Shown here: piece after piece, positions 53,334-62,735 of the stretch
How the letters are laid out: each line of letters starts with the position of its first letter
How positions within the stretch are numbered: position 1 is the first letter of the stretch
From: Chloracidobacterium validum
Lineage (GTDB): Bacteria > Acidobacteriota > Blastocatellia > Chloracidobacteriales > Chloracidobacteriaceae
Length of the DNA stretch: 64,000 bases
Assembly (NCBI RefSeq): GCF_018304825.1
Contig: NZ_CP072648.1
Span: 1,409,501 to 1,473,500, forward strand
Direction: 5' to 3'
Notes under the pieces: model-generated
Databases searched by the model: none
The model's input: the letters and a program-made list of their open reading frames with translations, nothing else
Told to the model about the DNA's origin: nothing
Made by a program: the position numbers and the translations under genes

Positions 53334-54857
53334 CTACAGCTCGATGACCTGGCCGGGCACGAGCAGTTTCTGGGCAATGAGTTCTTGGACAAGTAGGAGG
53401 GTTTCCAGATCGTCACGCAGCTCATCACAGCACTGGTCAAGGGTCCGGGAGCCGTCGAAAAGCTGGCGGACGCGCTCGATGTTGGCGGCAAACTCCCCTT
53501 CCTGGGCGATTTGGTCAGCTACCTCCGGGGCCCGGTCAAAGGCATCGCCACAGATGAAGGTCTGGTCACGGGCGGGCAACTCAGCAATGATATGCTCGAC
53601 TTCGTCAAACCGCCGAAAGGCTTCCATCAGCAACTGCTGCGGATTCAGGCTCATGACCGGCTCGCGGTTCACGGCAACCGAGCGGAAGGTGAAGTTGCCC
53701 GTTGTCCAACCCACCAAGCGAAAGAACGCCCGTTCAGCGCGTGCCGCCCCGTATTCCACATCCAGAATCGAACCGTCCCGAAAATACAGCTTGGCTTCTT
53801 CCGATTGGTGAGTCAGTAGTAGAAGCCCAGTCCGGCGGCCGGTTTCAAGCATCTGCACAACTTCCGGCAAACTGACCTGTGACAGCTTGCCCTGCAAATC
53901 CACCGGTGGACGCACTCGCTTCAACAAACGCTTGACACGGTGCCGCACCTCCATCGGTCGGAAGGGCTTTGACCAGTAATCCTCAACCCCCATGTCAAAG
54001 GCCGCCATGCGCTCGGCTTCGCTGTCGGCGGAGGAAAGGCACACAAAGGGAACGTGCATGTGGTCAGGCTGTGAGCGAAGCCACTCAAAAAGCTGGCTGC
54101 CATCCATTTCCGGCATGTTGAGGTCGCTGATGATGATTGCCGGTTGATGCGCCTTGATCAGGTCACAGGCAATCCGCCCATTAGCCGCCGTGAGAATCTG
54201 ACATCCCAGCGCCCGTAAACTCGTCTCCAAAACATTCAGAATGCCCGGCTCGTCATCCACAATCAGTATGGTCAGCTCTGGGAAATACTCATCTGGATCA
54301 CGAACCGTGGCCTGTTTGCGCTGCCAAGTTCCAGAGACTGACCCAACCGTGGCAATGTTGTCAGCTTCGAGTCCCACCAGAAGCTTTATTTCGCGCCGAT
54401 AGAGAATGTCTTTTTGTCCAAGCTCGGGCATCGCATTGACAAAATCAACGGCCCGCGCTGAATCGCCCAGTTCCATCAGGTGTTCAACAATCTGCCTTGC
54501 GCGTCCAAACGCTTCCTCATACCGGCGTAGGCGGTAGTTGATGTCAAAGAGCTTGCGCCAAACGTCGAGGCGCATTTCGCCCGAAGCAATCCGCTCGGCT
54601 TTGCGATAACACAGCAGGGCCTGCTCGAAGTCCTGCCGGTCGAGATACACCGCGGCGGAGCGACACATGGCTTCGCAAGCCTTGTGTGGCTCACCGCGCT
54701 CTTGATAGAGCAAGCTCAGTTCCTGGAGCGCCGCCAAGTTGCGTGGTTCATTCATCAACTCGCGCTCATGACGCTCGATGACGCTATTGAGCTTGGCGCT
54801 GTCAAGCAAGTTGGCAACCTGGGTTCGAGCATTGAGAATACGATCAAATAATCCCAT
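53334..54857 (-). CDS. Response regulator with TPR-like N-terminus and DUF4388/PATAN-like C-terminus (copy 1)
   Basis: A 507-residue protein in three parts. The N-terminal 165 residues are TPR-like (RNLAALQELSLLYQERGEPH, EQALLCYRKAERIASGEMRL). A receiver domain occupies about 195-315: LTILIVDDEPGILNV (acidic pair 201-202), phospho-acceptor Asp 245 in IISDLNMPEMDGSQLF, and Lys 297 in YWSKPFRP. The C-terminal part (about 318-507) begins DLQGKLSQVSLPEVVQMLET and GRRTGLLLLTHQSEEAKLYF, the DUF4388/PATAN type often found in motility and signalling proteins of Myxococcota and Cyanobacteria. No DNA-binding domain. A paralogue follows 157 bases away on the same strand. Confidence 0.9.
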   Translation of the reverse strand: MGLFDRILNARTQVANLLDSAKLNSVIERHERELMNEPRNLAALQELSLLYQERGEPHKACEAMCRSAAVYLDRQDFEQALLCYRKAERIASGEMRLDVWRKLFDINYRLRRYEEAFGRARQIVEHLMELGDSARAVDFVNAMPELGQKDILYRREIKLLVGLEADNIATVGSVSGTWQRKQATVRDPDEYFPELTILIVDDEPGILNVLETSLRALGCQILTAANGRIACDLIKAHQPAIIISDLNMPEMDGSQLFEWLRSQPDHMHVPFVCLSSADSEAERMAAFDMGVEDYWSKPFRPMEVRHRVKRLLKRVRPPVDLQGKLSQVSLPEVVQMLETGRRTGLLLLTHQSEEAKLYFRDGSILDVEYGAARAERAFFRLVGWTTGNFTFRSVAVNREPVMSLNPQQLLMEAFRRFDEVEHIIAELPARDQTFICGDAFDRAPEVADQIAQEGEFAANIERVRQLFDGSRTLDQCCDELRDDLETLLLVQELIAQKLLVPGQVIEL

Positions 54858-55014
54858 GGCCGGTCGTCACTGCGTGCCAGTCCAGAACGCGCCGCCGGAG
54901 CGGACTGGACTGGAAGGCGAAGCTCCCTTCATCAAGCATTTGGAGGGTGTCCCCAACATAGCATGCCCTGGCTCCCCTCAAAATAGCCTCACCTCAGGGC
55001 AAGGCTCGCCAGCA

Positions 55015-56529
55015 CTACGGACGGACCGGCACGAGCAATCCACGGTCAATCAGTCCACGCACCAGAAGTAGTGTTTCAAGGTCGTCGCGCAAGCTGCGGC
55101 AGCAGGCTTCCAGCGTTTGGGTGCCGTCAAAGAGTCGGCGGATGGCTTCTAGGCTGGCAACGAACTCCCCGCCCTGCGCCAACTGTTCGGCGACCTCTGG
55201 AGCTTGTGTAAAATTAGACCCGCAGATAAACCGCTCGTCCTTGTGCGGCATCTCGGCCAACAGGCGTTCCACCTCGTCGAACCGCCGAAAGGCTTCCATC
55301 AATAGCGCCTGTGGCGAAAGCTGAATGACTTTCTCACGAAACATGGGCATGGCACAAAAGGCAAAATCACCACTGGTCCAACCCACGATATGAAACACGG
55401 CCCGCTCCCCGGAACGTGGCCCGACTTCCGCGTTGAGAATCAAGCCATCCCGAAAATACAGGTACGCTTGTTCCGTGTCGGACTCGATGGTGAGCAAGCC
55501 GGTCCGGCGTCCAGATTCCAGAATCTGCACAATCTCAGCCAAGTTGACTTGTGACAGCTTGCCCTGGAAATCCACCGGCCGCCGAATCCGCCGCAGCAAA
55601 TGCTTGACGCGATAGCGAATCTCAGTGGGATGAAAAGGTTTCGTCCAGTAGTCCTCCACGCCCATTTCAAAGGCCGCCACCCGTTCAACCTCAGAACCAA
55701 CCGCCGACAGGCACACAAAGGGCACGCGGGCAAACTCAGGCTGCGACCTGACCCACTCAAAAAACTGACTGCCATCCATACCCGGCATGGCGAGGTCGCT
55801 GATGATGAGCGATGGTGTGTATTTCTTGACCTTTTCGCAAGCAACGTGGCCGTTGGAAGCCGTGATGATGCGCGCCCCCAACGTCCGCAGGGACGCTTCA
55901 AGAATGCTGAGTAACTCTGGCTCATCATCTACAATCAAAATGGTTTGTCCAGGAAAGTATTCATCTGCGCTGCGTACCGTCGCTGTCGCCCGACGCCAGG
56001 TTCCAGCGGCCGGTTCACTGCTCCCGGACTGCCGGGGAACAACCCCTGCCAATCCCTCCAAATACTGCCGATACTCGGTGTCTTTCGCGCCCAAGTCGGG
56101 CAAGGTGGTGAGGAAGTTGGTTGCCCGCTTGACAGCCCCGCGTTCAACCAGGGTTTCGACGATTTGCTTGGCACGCTCGAAAGCCTCGTCGTAGCGACGC
56201 AGCTTGTAGCTCAACGTGAAAAGCTTATGCCAGAGGTCAAGCCGCAAGTCGCCTGCGGCAAAACGCTCGGCCTTGCGATAGTTCATCAGTGCCTGCTCAG
56301 TTTGCCCCTGTGCCGTGGCAATCTCTCCAGCCTGACAAAAAATGCTGCACGCCTTTTGGTTTTGCCCCTGTTCTTGGTAAAGCCGCCCTAGCTCTTGCAA
56401 GGTCGGGAGATGGTTGGGATCGCTTTGCAGGATTCGCTCACACTGTTCAACGGCGGCCCCCAGAATCGTGGCATCCTGAACATTGGATACCTGCTCACGA
56501 GTGCTTCGGATTTGGTCAAACAAGCCCAT
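55015..56529 (-). CDS. Response regulator with TPR-like N-terminus and DUF4388/PATAN-like C-terminus (copy 2)
   Basis: A 504-residue paralogue of the neighbouring gene, collinear over the full length. Landmarks sit at the same residue numbers: GLFDQIRSTREQVSN at the N-terminus, FPGQTILIVDDEPELLSILE, Asp 245 in LIISDLAMPGMDGSQFF and the conserved Lys in EDYWTKPFHPTEIRYRVKHL. The C-terminal domain starts DFQGKLSQVNLAEIVQILES and GRRTGLLTIESDTEQAYLYF. The two proteins differ mainly in the linker before the receiver and in the tail. Tandem duplication is the simplest origin. No histidine kinase gene is next to the pair. Confidence 0.9.
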   Translation of the reverse strand: MGLFDQIRSTREQVSNVQDATILGAAVEQCERILQSDPNHLPTLQELGRLYQEQGQNQKACSIFCQAGEIATAQGQTEQALMNYRKAERFAAGDLRLDLWHKLFTLSYKLRRYDEAFERAKQIVETLVERGAVKRATNFLTTLPDLGAKDTEYRQYLEGLAGVVPRQSGSSEPAAGTWRRATATVRSADEYFPGQTILIVDDEPELLSILEASLRTLGARIITASNGHVACEKVKKYTPSLIISDLAMPGMDGSQFFEWVRSQPEFARVPFVCLSAVGSEVERVAAFEMGVEDYWTKPFHPTEIRYRVKHLLRRIRRPVDFQGKLSQVNLAEIVQILESGRRTGLLTIESDTEQAYLYFRDGLILNAEVGPRSGERAVFHIVGWTSGDFAFCAMPMFREKVIQLSPQALLMEAFRRFDEVERLLAEMPHKDERFICGSNFTQAPEVAEQLAQGGEFVASLEAIRRLFDGTQTLEACCRSLRDDLETLLLVRGLIDRGLLVPVRP

Positions 56530-56605
56530 ACTTGCTCAAGTGACTTGAAACATGCGGAGATAAATCGTCCAACGGGGGCGTGATGGCCAATCTTGAGCGC
56601 CATCG

Positions 56606-58321
56606 TCAGTGGCGCGCCCGAACGACTCGAAACCCACCGTTGAACCAGTAGTTCAAGGTCGGATCAAAACGAAACCGCGAGGTTGTCCGACACGGAACGG
56701 TACTAAAATACCATGAACAACCGCGCAGCACCTTGTGCGTTCCGCGGGGCAGTCCCTTCGGGTTGGTTTGCGGCTCGGTCGGGTAAGGTCCATACCAATC
56801 GGCGCACCACTCCCACACATTGCCCATGAGGTCATAGATGCCCAGCGCATTCGGGACGCTGGTGCCGACTTCATGCGGAGCACCCCCACTATTGTAGCTA
56901 TCCCAGCCAATCGGGCTATCGCGGGCCACATATTCCCATTCGGCTTCGGTGGGAAGGCGGTACAAATCACCAGTCTGCTCGCTCAACCACACACAATAGG
57001 CATTGGCGTCGTCCCAACTGACCCGAACGACCGGATGGGTTGGGTAATCCAGAAAGTAGTTGCGCAACTTGGCAAAGTTTGGCTCTTCTGGGTAGGGGCG
57101 GCGAGTGGCATCGCAAAAGGCCTTGTACTGGGCGTTGGTCACCTCGTACTTACCAATCTCAAAGTCGGACAAGGTGACCCGCCGCACCGGCTGCTCATCC
57201 GGCTGCCCATCCAGGCTGCCCATCTCAAATGTGCCGCCCTTAACGGCCACGAGCGGCGGACGGGCAGCGCTGATGTCGTCTGGCGCCACCGTCGGGACAA
57301 GCTTGGGACGATTCGCCATTTCGGCCTCCCGCCGGATGGCCTCGATATTGGGACGGGTCGCCGCGCCCTGCCCCCCGCCCAGGAAAAACTTCTCAACGAT
57401 GCGGTAGGTCACGAGGCTCACGACCAGCAGCAGCAAACCGCTTACGCCAGCTAAAAAAAACCGAAATCCCTTGCCAGTCGGGCGCTCGCCGGTGCCACTC
57501 AAGTCAGCAAATGCCTGGGCCAAGCCCTCCACCAAGGTGGATGGTGCAGATGGGGTGGGGGCGTCAGCTTTCAGCGTGGCTTCATTCATGACAAAACCGG
57601 TCCGCTCAGAGACCACAGGCAAGGCCCGCCTTGCCAGCGTCACCTTGGCTTCACGCCGCGCCGGCGGCTCGTTCCCAGACGGAGCAGCAGGTTCGGCTGA
57701 CGACGCCGGTAGTGACAACGACGGCCTTGCCGCAGGGGCTTCGATGTCAGGTTTTGTTTCAGCTTGGGCATCGAGCAGTTCTAGCAGCTCACCAATCCGT
57801 TTTGCTTGGCTTTGCGCATCACGGGCTGTTGCCTTGGCCACGAGACGCGCAATCTCAAGCGAGACGGCAGGATGCGCAGTACGTGGGTCAGGCACCGGTG
57901 GCAAGTCTGAAGCTTCATCGAAATCAGTGCGAAAGTTATAGGTCGAACGACGCTCCGGCGCAGGTTGTCCAGTCGCCAAGTGATACAAAATCGCGCCAAG
58001 TTGGTGAATATCGCGGCGGATGCCTCGTTCGACTTCATCCGGTGTCGGCGATGTTGCCGCCAAGCGCGACTGCGGGATGCCACAATCCAGAACCCGGAGT
58101 GGTTGCTCGTTGCTCAAAATGATGTTTTCGACACGCAACTCGCTTCCATAAAAAGCAAACTGCTCATGCATGCCATTGACGACCTTGGCAATACCAAGAA
58201 ATAGGGCAAGCGTATCCTGGGTTGGTAATGGCCCGCCGTATTCCCTGAGGTAATCACCAAGTTTTTTGTTCATAGCTGAGGTATCGAGCGTGGCCGGAGG
58301 TGGGTCAAGCGCAGTAGGCAT
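56606..58321 (-). CDS. Degenerate-kinase / FGE-like (SUMF1) fusion protein
   Basis: A 571-residue protein. The N-terminal 230 residues look like a kinase C-lobe without N-lobe: NKKLGDYLREYGGPLPTQDT, then ELRVENIILSN where HRDLKPxNIIL is expected, and RVLDCGIPQ in place of DFG, then DIHQLGAILYHLATGQPAPE. Catalytic Asp, Lys and the DFG Asp-Phe-Gly are not all present, so it is probably a pseudokinase. A membrane helix (FFLAGVSGLLLLVVSLVTYR) follows. The C-terminal 200 residues are a good FGE/SUMF1 domain: VAVKGGTFEMGSLDGQPD, KYEVTNAQYKAFC, VVRVSWDDANAYCVWLSEQT, YRLPTEAEWEYVAR, YDLMGNVWEWCADWYGPY and WFNGGFRVVRARH. ATG 58321 is chosen; an upstream TTG (58516) would add 65 unlikely residues. Confidence 0.85.
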   Translation of the reverse strand: MPTALDPPPATLDTSAMNKKLGDYLREYGGPLPTQDTLALFLGIAKVVNGMHEQFAFYGSELRVENIILSNEQPLRVLDCGIPQSRLAATSPTPDEVERGIRRDIHQLGAILYHLATGQPAPERRSTYNFRTDFDEASDLPPVPDPRTAHPAVSLEIARLVAKATARDAQSQAKRIGELLELLDAQAETKPDIEAPAARPSLSLPASSAEPAAPSGNEPPARREAKVTLARRALPVVSERTGFVMNEATLKADAPTPSAPSTLVEGLAQAFADLSGTGERPTGKGFRFFLAGVSGLLLLVVSLVTYRIVEKFFLGGGQGAATRPNIEAIRREAEMANRPKLVPTVAPDDISAARPPLVAVKGGTFEMGSLDGQPDEQPVRRVTLSDFEIGKYEVTNAQYKAFCDATRRPYPEEPNFAKLRNYFLDYPTHPVVRVSWDDANAYCVWLSEQTGDLYRLPTEAEWEYVARDSPIGWDSYNSGGAPHEVGTSVPNALGIYDLMGNVWEWCADWYGPYPTEPQTNPKGLPRGTHKVLRGCSWYFSTVPCRTTSRFRFDPTLNYWFNGGFRVVRARH

Positions 58322-58512
58322 AAGTAGCTCAACAGAGGGGAAGCTTTGGGGAGGACGTACTTCCAATCTACGCCCCAAGCCGAACGTACTCAAGCATACA
58401 TATCTCCTCGGGGTGTTGGGTCGCGCCCGGCCAAATTCTCGCTCAAATGCCCAGCCATCCGATGCCGGGGCGAAACGTATCGGGCGCGCGACACTTACAC
58501 TTGACGGACGCT

Positions 58513-59616
58513 TCAACTGTCCTTCCGTGGTTGGGCTGACGGCTCACTTTCGTCAGCCTTTTCAGCTTCAACGAGCACGTTGCGGTAGGGATCGGCAAGA
58601 CGGATGAGCGCCTTGGCGCGCAGATCGCGCAAATACGCCTTGATTTTGGCATCGGCGCGCTGCTGCGCGATCATTCGCTTGACCAGTTCACGGACTTCTG
58701 AAAAAGGCTTGACCTGTGGCGGCCGGCGCGCGTCGAGCCGCAGGATTTGATAGGCCTTCTCCAGCTTCAAGATGGGTGTCATCTCACCAGGCTTGAGCTT
58801 GTCGAGTTCCGCCTTGAACTCCTCGGCTAACTGATCATCTTTATAGGGTGGAAGCTTACCGCCGGTTGCCCGCGAAGCGCGCTTTTCATCCGAGAAGGCT
58901 TGCGCCACATCTGCAAAGGGCTTACCGGCCTTGAGTTCGCTGTAGGCCTGTCGCGCCCGCGCTTCAGCCGCCGCCTGTAGCTCTGGCGTGAAAGCAATGT
59001 AGATTTCACTGATTTCAATCTCTCCCGCTTCGGTGAAATCCGTAGCGTGCGCGCGGTAATACTCCTCGGCCTCACGATTGGTGATTTGCTCAACCAACAC
59101 GCTGTACACATCTTGCCCATACACCGCCTGCCGCATGAACTGGCCACGGTAGCTCGAGCGAATATCCTCCATGGTCAATCCCTGACGCTCCATAGCGGCG
59201 CGGCAAGCGTCGAGGTTTTCGAGGTTGTTTTGCTTGCAGAGTTCGAGAATCGTGGCGTTGATCTGGGCCTCGATCTCCGGCATCACGCCCATTTCTTCGG
59301 CGCGCTGTGCAATGAGGCGCTCGTCAATCAAGCTGACGAGCAGACGCGGCTGCAACCGCGCAAAGACTTCTTCTTGCTTGGCAGGGTCATTTGGGAATTG
59401 TTCCTGAAGATCACGCCGCAGGGCATTTTCAGCGCGGCGCAGCATCGAACGGGTGATCAGTTCCTTGTTGACGCTGGCGAGCGTTTCATCTATGACGACG
59501 GCTTCCTGGGCAAACACCAACACCGCCTGGTTGATGGCCGGCCCAGGAAAAAAACTCACACCGACCAACAACGTGACACTTGCGGTCAAACCCCGCAGGA
59601 GCGATAGGACCTTCAC
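58513..59616 (-). CDS. SurA-like periplasmic peptidyl-prolyl isomerase/chaperone
   Basis: A 367-residue exported folding factor. A signal peptide (LLRGLTASVTLLVGVSFFPG) precedes a SurA-N-like domain (VVIDETLASVNKELITRSML, LLVSLIDERLIAQRAEEMGV) and one parvulin-type rotamase domain (EISEIYIAFTPELQAAAEAR, FADVAQAFSDEKRASRATGG, KLKPGEMTPILKLEKAYQIL). The short C-terminal helix (KAYLRDLRAKALIRLAD) is typical. It probably helps outer-membrane proteins fold, including the Oar-like receptors. The start is a GTG at 59616 with a good ggag site 8 bases upstream; a longer frame to 59790 would overlap the upstream gene and lacks a signal. Confidence 0.9.
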   Translation of the reverse strand: MKVLSLLRGLTASVTLLVGVSFFPGPAINQAVLVFAQEAVVIDETLASVNKELITRSMLRRAENALRRDLQEQFPNDPAKQEEVFARLQPRLLVSLIDERLIAQRAEEMGVMPEIEAQINATILELCKQNNLENLDACRAAMERQGLTMEDIRSSYRGQFMRQAVYGQDVYSVLVEQITNREAEEYYRAHATDFTEAGEIEISEIYIAFTPELQAAAEARARQAYSELKAGKPFADVAQAFSDEKRASRATGGKLPPYKDDQLAEEFKAELDKLKPGEMTPILKLEKAYQILRLDARRPPQVKPFSEVRELVKRMIAQQRADAKIKAYLRDLRAKALIRLADPYRNVLVEAEKADESEPSAQPRKDS

Positions 59617-59689
59617 ACGCAAAGCTCCAATATCAAAAAATGTTTTGGCGCAACTGCACCCAGCAGATAGGCGTTCGCCATCGGGCATC

Positions 59690-61213
59690 CTATGTGAAAC
59701 GTTTGCCGGATGGAACTGTTCCATCCACTTCTGTTGGCAGTGGGACAGCCGTCGTGGCCACCGCATCGCGTGGCCCGAGCGCCAAACCAAGGACGAACCA
59801 TAGCATCATGGCGACTTCGCCATCGCCGAGATTGAAATGGGCGATGCCGCTGGCGGCAAAGCCAGCCAGTGCGCCAAGCGCGCCGAGCGCAATGCCATCA
59901 CGGACGCGCTGAATGAGCTGACTGAAATAGGTCAGCAGCAACCAGATGTAGGCGGCCAGCGCCGGAAGTCCGTACCACACGGCCACCTGCAAATACGTGT
60001 TGTGAAAATGACCTGGCGGCAAATCGCCTGCGGCATACAGTCCCCACTCGGCGGCGTGAAGCTTGTCGCTGTGGCGTCCAATGCCAAACCAAGGATGCCG
60101 GGCCACAAGCTCGACACCTTCCTGCCAAACCACGAGTCGCCAGAACAGGCTTCCCTCACGGGCGTCCACCACCGCCATCCGGCGGATGGCGTAAGCATAG
60201 GCTAGGGCGCTCGACACCAGGATGCCGGCAATGACCACCCCCACCACGACCCGCTGCGTACCGAGCGTTCCTTCGCGCCAGAGCAAGTACAGCACAACGC
60301 CCACGCTGACAATCAAGCCACCGGTCGGCCCACGGGAGAGCGTCAGCCACAGCGCCAGCGCCAGCAGCCCGGCCATGCCAACCAACCACCAGCGCCAGCG
60401 GCCGGCCGTACGCCAGGCCATACCAACCGCCAGCGAAATGAGAATCTGGAGTACTTCGGCATAGGTGACATAGTGCGAGAAAAAGCCACTAGCCCGGAAA
60501 TCACGCGCCGGGGCGCTGGCTTGAATACCCAATCCCGCCACGCCAGATGATTCAAGCCGTCTTTGGAGGGCAAGCCGGTCAAGCCGCGCGGTCAGCGGCA
60601 ACTCCACCCGCCGCCCAGTGACGAGGACTGGAACATCTGGTCGAAGTTGGTCACGACGCACCTGACGGGCGATGTCCTCCGGCGTGCGCACCAGTTGTCC
60701 GTCCACCCGTAAGACCACGTCTCCGGGTTGAAAATACGGGTGAAGCGGTGAGTCTGGGGTGAGTTCGACCAGGCGCACCCCAACGCCTCTGGCGAATTGA
60801 TACGCGGTGTACAGCAACCCAACTTGCGCCGACAGCAGCAAAAGGCAGGCCAGTCGCCACGCTTGCCCACGGGATGTCACCCAGTGGGCCACGACGCCAC
60901 AGGTTGCCAGAAACGCGAGACTGCGCAGCCCGTCCAGGCTGGCCCAAACTTCATAGGAGGTAAGCGCTGACGCGCAGCAGAGTGTGAAAAAGACGCCAAG
61001 TGGGAGCCACCACTCAGCGCCATGCGATCCACTGCCATATTGCAAGGCGCGGGGGTCGGTCTTGGGCAGGCAATACGTTGCCAGCCAAAGGAGCGCCAAG
61101 CCCAAAGCGCTCCCCTGCGCACCGGCAATCGAGTGCGGCGCCGCTACCGCGAAGAGCAGGAGCAAACCATCGGAGGTCAGATGCAGCGTTCGCCGAATGG
61201 ATTCGTACGCCAT
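59690..61213 (-). CDS. O-antigen ligase-like membrane protein with PDZ-like insertion
   Basis: A 507-residue polytopic membrane protein with about 10-12 helices. The C-terminal half resembles the Wzy/WaaL O-antigen ligase-polymerase family: LALWLTLSRGPTGGLIVSVG (Arg-Gly-Pro/S motif), LVARHPWFGIGRHSDKLH and GHFHNTYLQVAVWYGLPALA, the conserved His-Asn-x-Tyr/Phe of the large periplasmic loop. Unusually, residues about 143-212 look like a PDZ domain: RLVELTPDSPLHPYFQPGDV, VLRVDGQLVRTPEDIARQVR and VLVTGRRVELPLTARL. ATG 61213 is chosen over 61282. It lies 73 bases before the surA-like gene on the same strand. Confidence 0.85.
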   Translation of the reverse strand: MAYESIRRTLHLTSDGLLLLFAVAAPHSIAGAQGSALGLALLWLATYCLPKTDPRALQYGSGSHGAEWWLPLGVFFTLCCASALTSYEVWASLDGLRSLAFLATCGVVAHWVTSRGQAWRLACLLLLSAQVGLLYTAYQFARGVGVRLVELTPDSPLHPYFQPGDVVLRVDGQLVRTPEDIARQVRRDQLRPDVPVLVTGRRVELPLTARLDRLALQRRLESSGVAGLGIQASAPARDFRASGFFSHYVTYAEVLQILISLAVGMAWRTAGRWRWWLVGMAGLLALALWLTLSRGPTGGLIVSVGVVLYLLWREGTLGTQRVVVGVVIAGILVSSALAYAYAIRRMAVVDAREGSLFWRLVVWQEGVELVARHPWFGIGRHSDKLHAAEWGLYAAGDLPPGHFHNTYLQVAVWYGLPALAAYIWLLLTYFSQLIQRVRDGIALGALGALAGFAASGIAHFNLGDGEVAMMLWFVLGLALGPRDAVATTAVPLPTEVDGTVPSGKRFT

Positions 61214-61388
61214 GGTTGCCGGGGCGGTGACAGTCCAGTGTTCCACTCGCTTGAAACAGTTGCCGGTCATCCCGCTGCGCACCTATCGGAGCAGCGGTTG
61301 TGTCCGTGGCAACGAGATACTATGTTGCCGCGCAACAGAAAAACACTCTCTTCGGCACACGCTCTTCAGCGGCTGGTAGTGGGAAGCC

Positions 61389-62699
61389 ATGAATTTCGTT
61401 TTTACAGCACGGTTCATCCTGGCTTTCACCGGTGGCTTGGTCGTGTTTTCGCTGGGCTGGGTCAACCCAGCCTTGCTCTGGGCCGGACTCTGCTTCGATC
61501 TTGCCCTCATTGGGGCAGCGCTGGTTGACGCAGCACGCACGCCGCTGCGGGGGAGCTTCACGGTTCGGCGGACCTGCGCTGAACGCTTCGCGCTTGGCAG
61601 CGGCAACACCGTGACCATTGAAGTCAAAAGTCACTCTCCATTGCCGCTGACGCTATGGCTCAAGGACGAACACCCGCCGGAAATGGAAGTTCAGGGCCGT
61701 GAAGGGCAGTTTGTCCTCCCAGCGCGTGGAACGGCTGCCCTGGCGTATGAACTGACGACGCCGGCGCGTGGGCGGTTTCAATTCGGGGACATCGCCGTTC
61801 GGCTGCTCAGCCCCTGGGGACTGGTCTGGCGGCAGACTTCAGTGCCGGCGGCCGAGTCGGTCAAGGTGTACCCTGACTTCCGCGCAGCCCAGCGCCAAGT
61901 CATCGAAGCCTATCGGGTGGGTCGCCAAGGTGAACGACGGCAACGCTTGCGCGGGCAGGGGCGCGAGTTTGAATCACTCCGGGAGTTTGTGACGGGTGAC
62001 GAACTGCGCCATGTGGCCTGGGCCGCTTCGGCGCGGCGCGGCAAGCTTGTCACCCGGCAGTATCAAATCGAGCGTAGCCAAAGCATCATCCTCATGGTTG
62101 ATTGTGGGCGACTGATGACCGCTCGCATCGGCAACTTCACCAAGCTCGATTATGCGGTCAATGCCGCACTGGCCGTGGCTTATGTCGCCGTCGCCGGCGG
62201 CGACCAGGCCGGGCTACTGACCTTCACCAGACGGGTGGACGATTTTTTACCTCCCAAACCGGGCGCCGGACAGCTCGGTACGATTCTGGAGTTGCTCCAC
62301 GATGTGCAACCGCAGATGCTCGAACCGAGCTATGCGCGGGCATTTGCCCACATCAACCGCTATTGCCGAAGGCGCTCGCTGGTCATCCTGCTGACCGATG
62401 TGGTTGACGCCGACGCCTCGTCCGACTTGCTCGCGCACACGGCGTCGCTCATCCCACGCCACTTGCCGTTGATTGTCACCATCGGCGACCGTGACTTGCG
62501 GGCGTTCGTCAAGCCAAGACCAGCCTCGCTCGATGACGTTTACGCCCAGTCGGTGGCGGAAGAACTCCTTGCCCAGCGTGAACAGGCATTGAACCGAATC
62601 ACTGAACTCGGTGGGCTGGCGCTCGATGTTCCGACCGGGCAGCTTTCACCGGCGCTGGTCAACCGTTACCTTGAGGTCAAAACCCGCGGCCTCATTTGA
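61389..62699 (+). CDS. DUF58-domain protein
   Basis: A 436-residue protein. Two N-terminal membrane helices (FILAFTGGLVVFSLGWV, LLWAGLCFDLALIGAALVDA) are followed by a beta-sandwich-like region (SFTVRRTCAERFALGSGNTV, ELTTPARGRFQFGDIAVRLL) and the DUF58 core GREFESLREFVTGDELRHVA, WAASARRGKLVTRQYQIERS. A von Willebrand A-like fold follows (IILMVDCGRLMTARI, YAVNAALAVAYVAVAGGDQA, VILLTDVVDADASS). DUF58 proteins usually partner MoxR AAA ATPases in metal insertion or complex assembly; no moxR gene is in this window. Confidence 0.92.
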   Translation: MNFVFTARFILAFTGGLVVFSLGWVNPALLWAGLCFDLALIGAALVDAARTPLRGSFTVRRTCAERFALGSGNTVTIEVKSHSPLPLTLWLKDEHPPEMEVQGREGQFVLPARGTAALAYELTTPARGRFQFGDIAVRLLSPWGLVWRQTSVPAAESVKVYPDFRAAQRQVIEAYRVGRQGERRQRLRGQGREFESLREFVTGDELRHVAWAASARRGKLVTRQYQIERSQSIILMVDCGRLMTARIGNFTKLDYAVNAALAVAYVAVAGGDQAGLLTFTRRVDDFLPPKPGAGQLGTILELLHDVQPQMLEPSYARAFAHINRYCRRRSLVILLTDVVDADASSDLLAHTASLIPRHLPLIVTIGDRDLRAFVKPRPASLDDVYAQSVAEELLAQREQALNRITELGGLALDVPTGQLSPALVNRYLEVKTRGLI

Positions 62700-62735
62700 A
62701 GCCCGTGGCCTCGTTGCCGGACGCGGGAAACCGTT

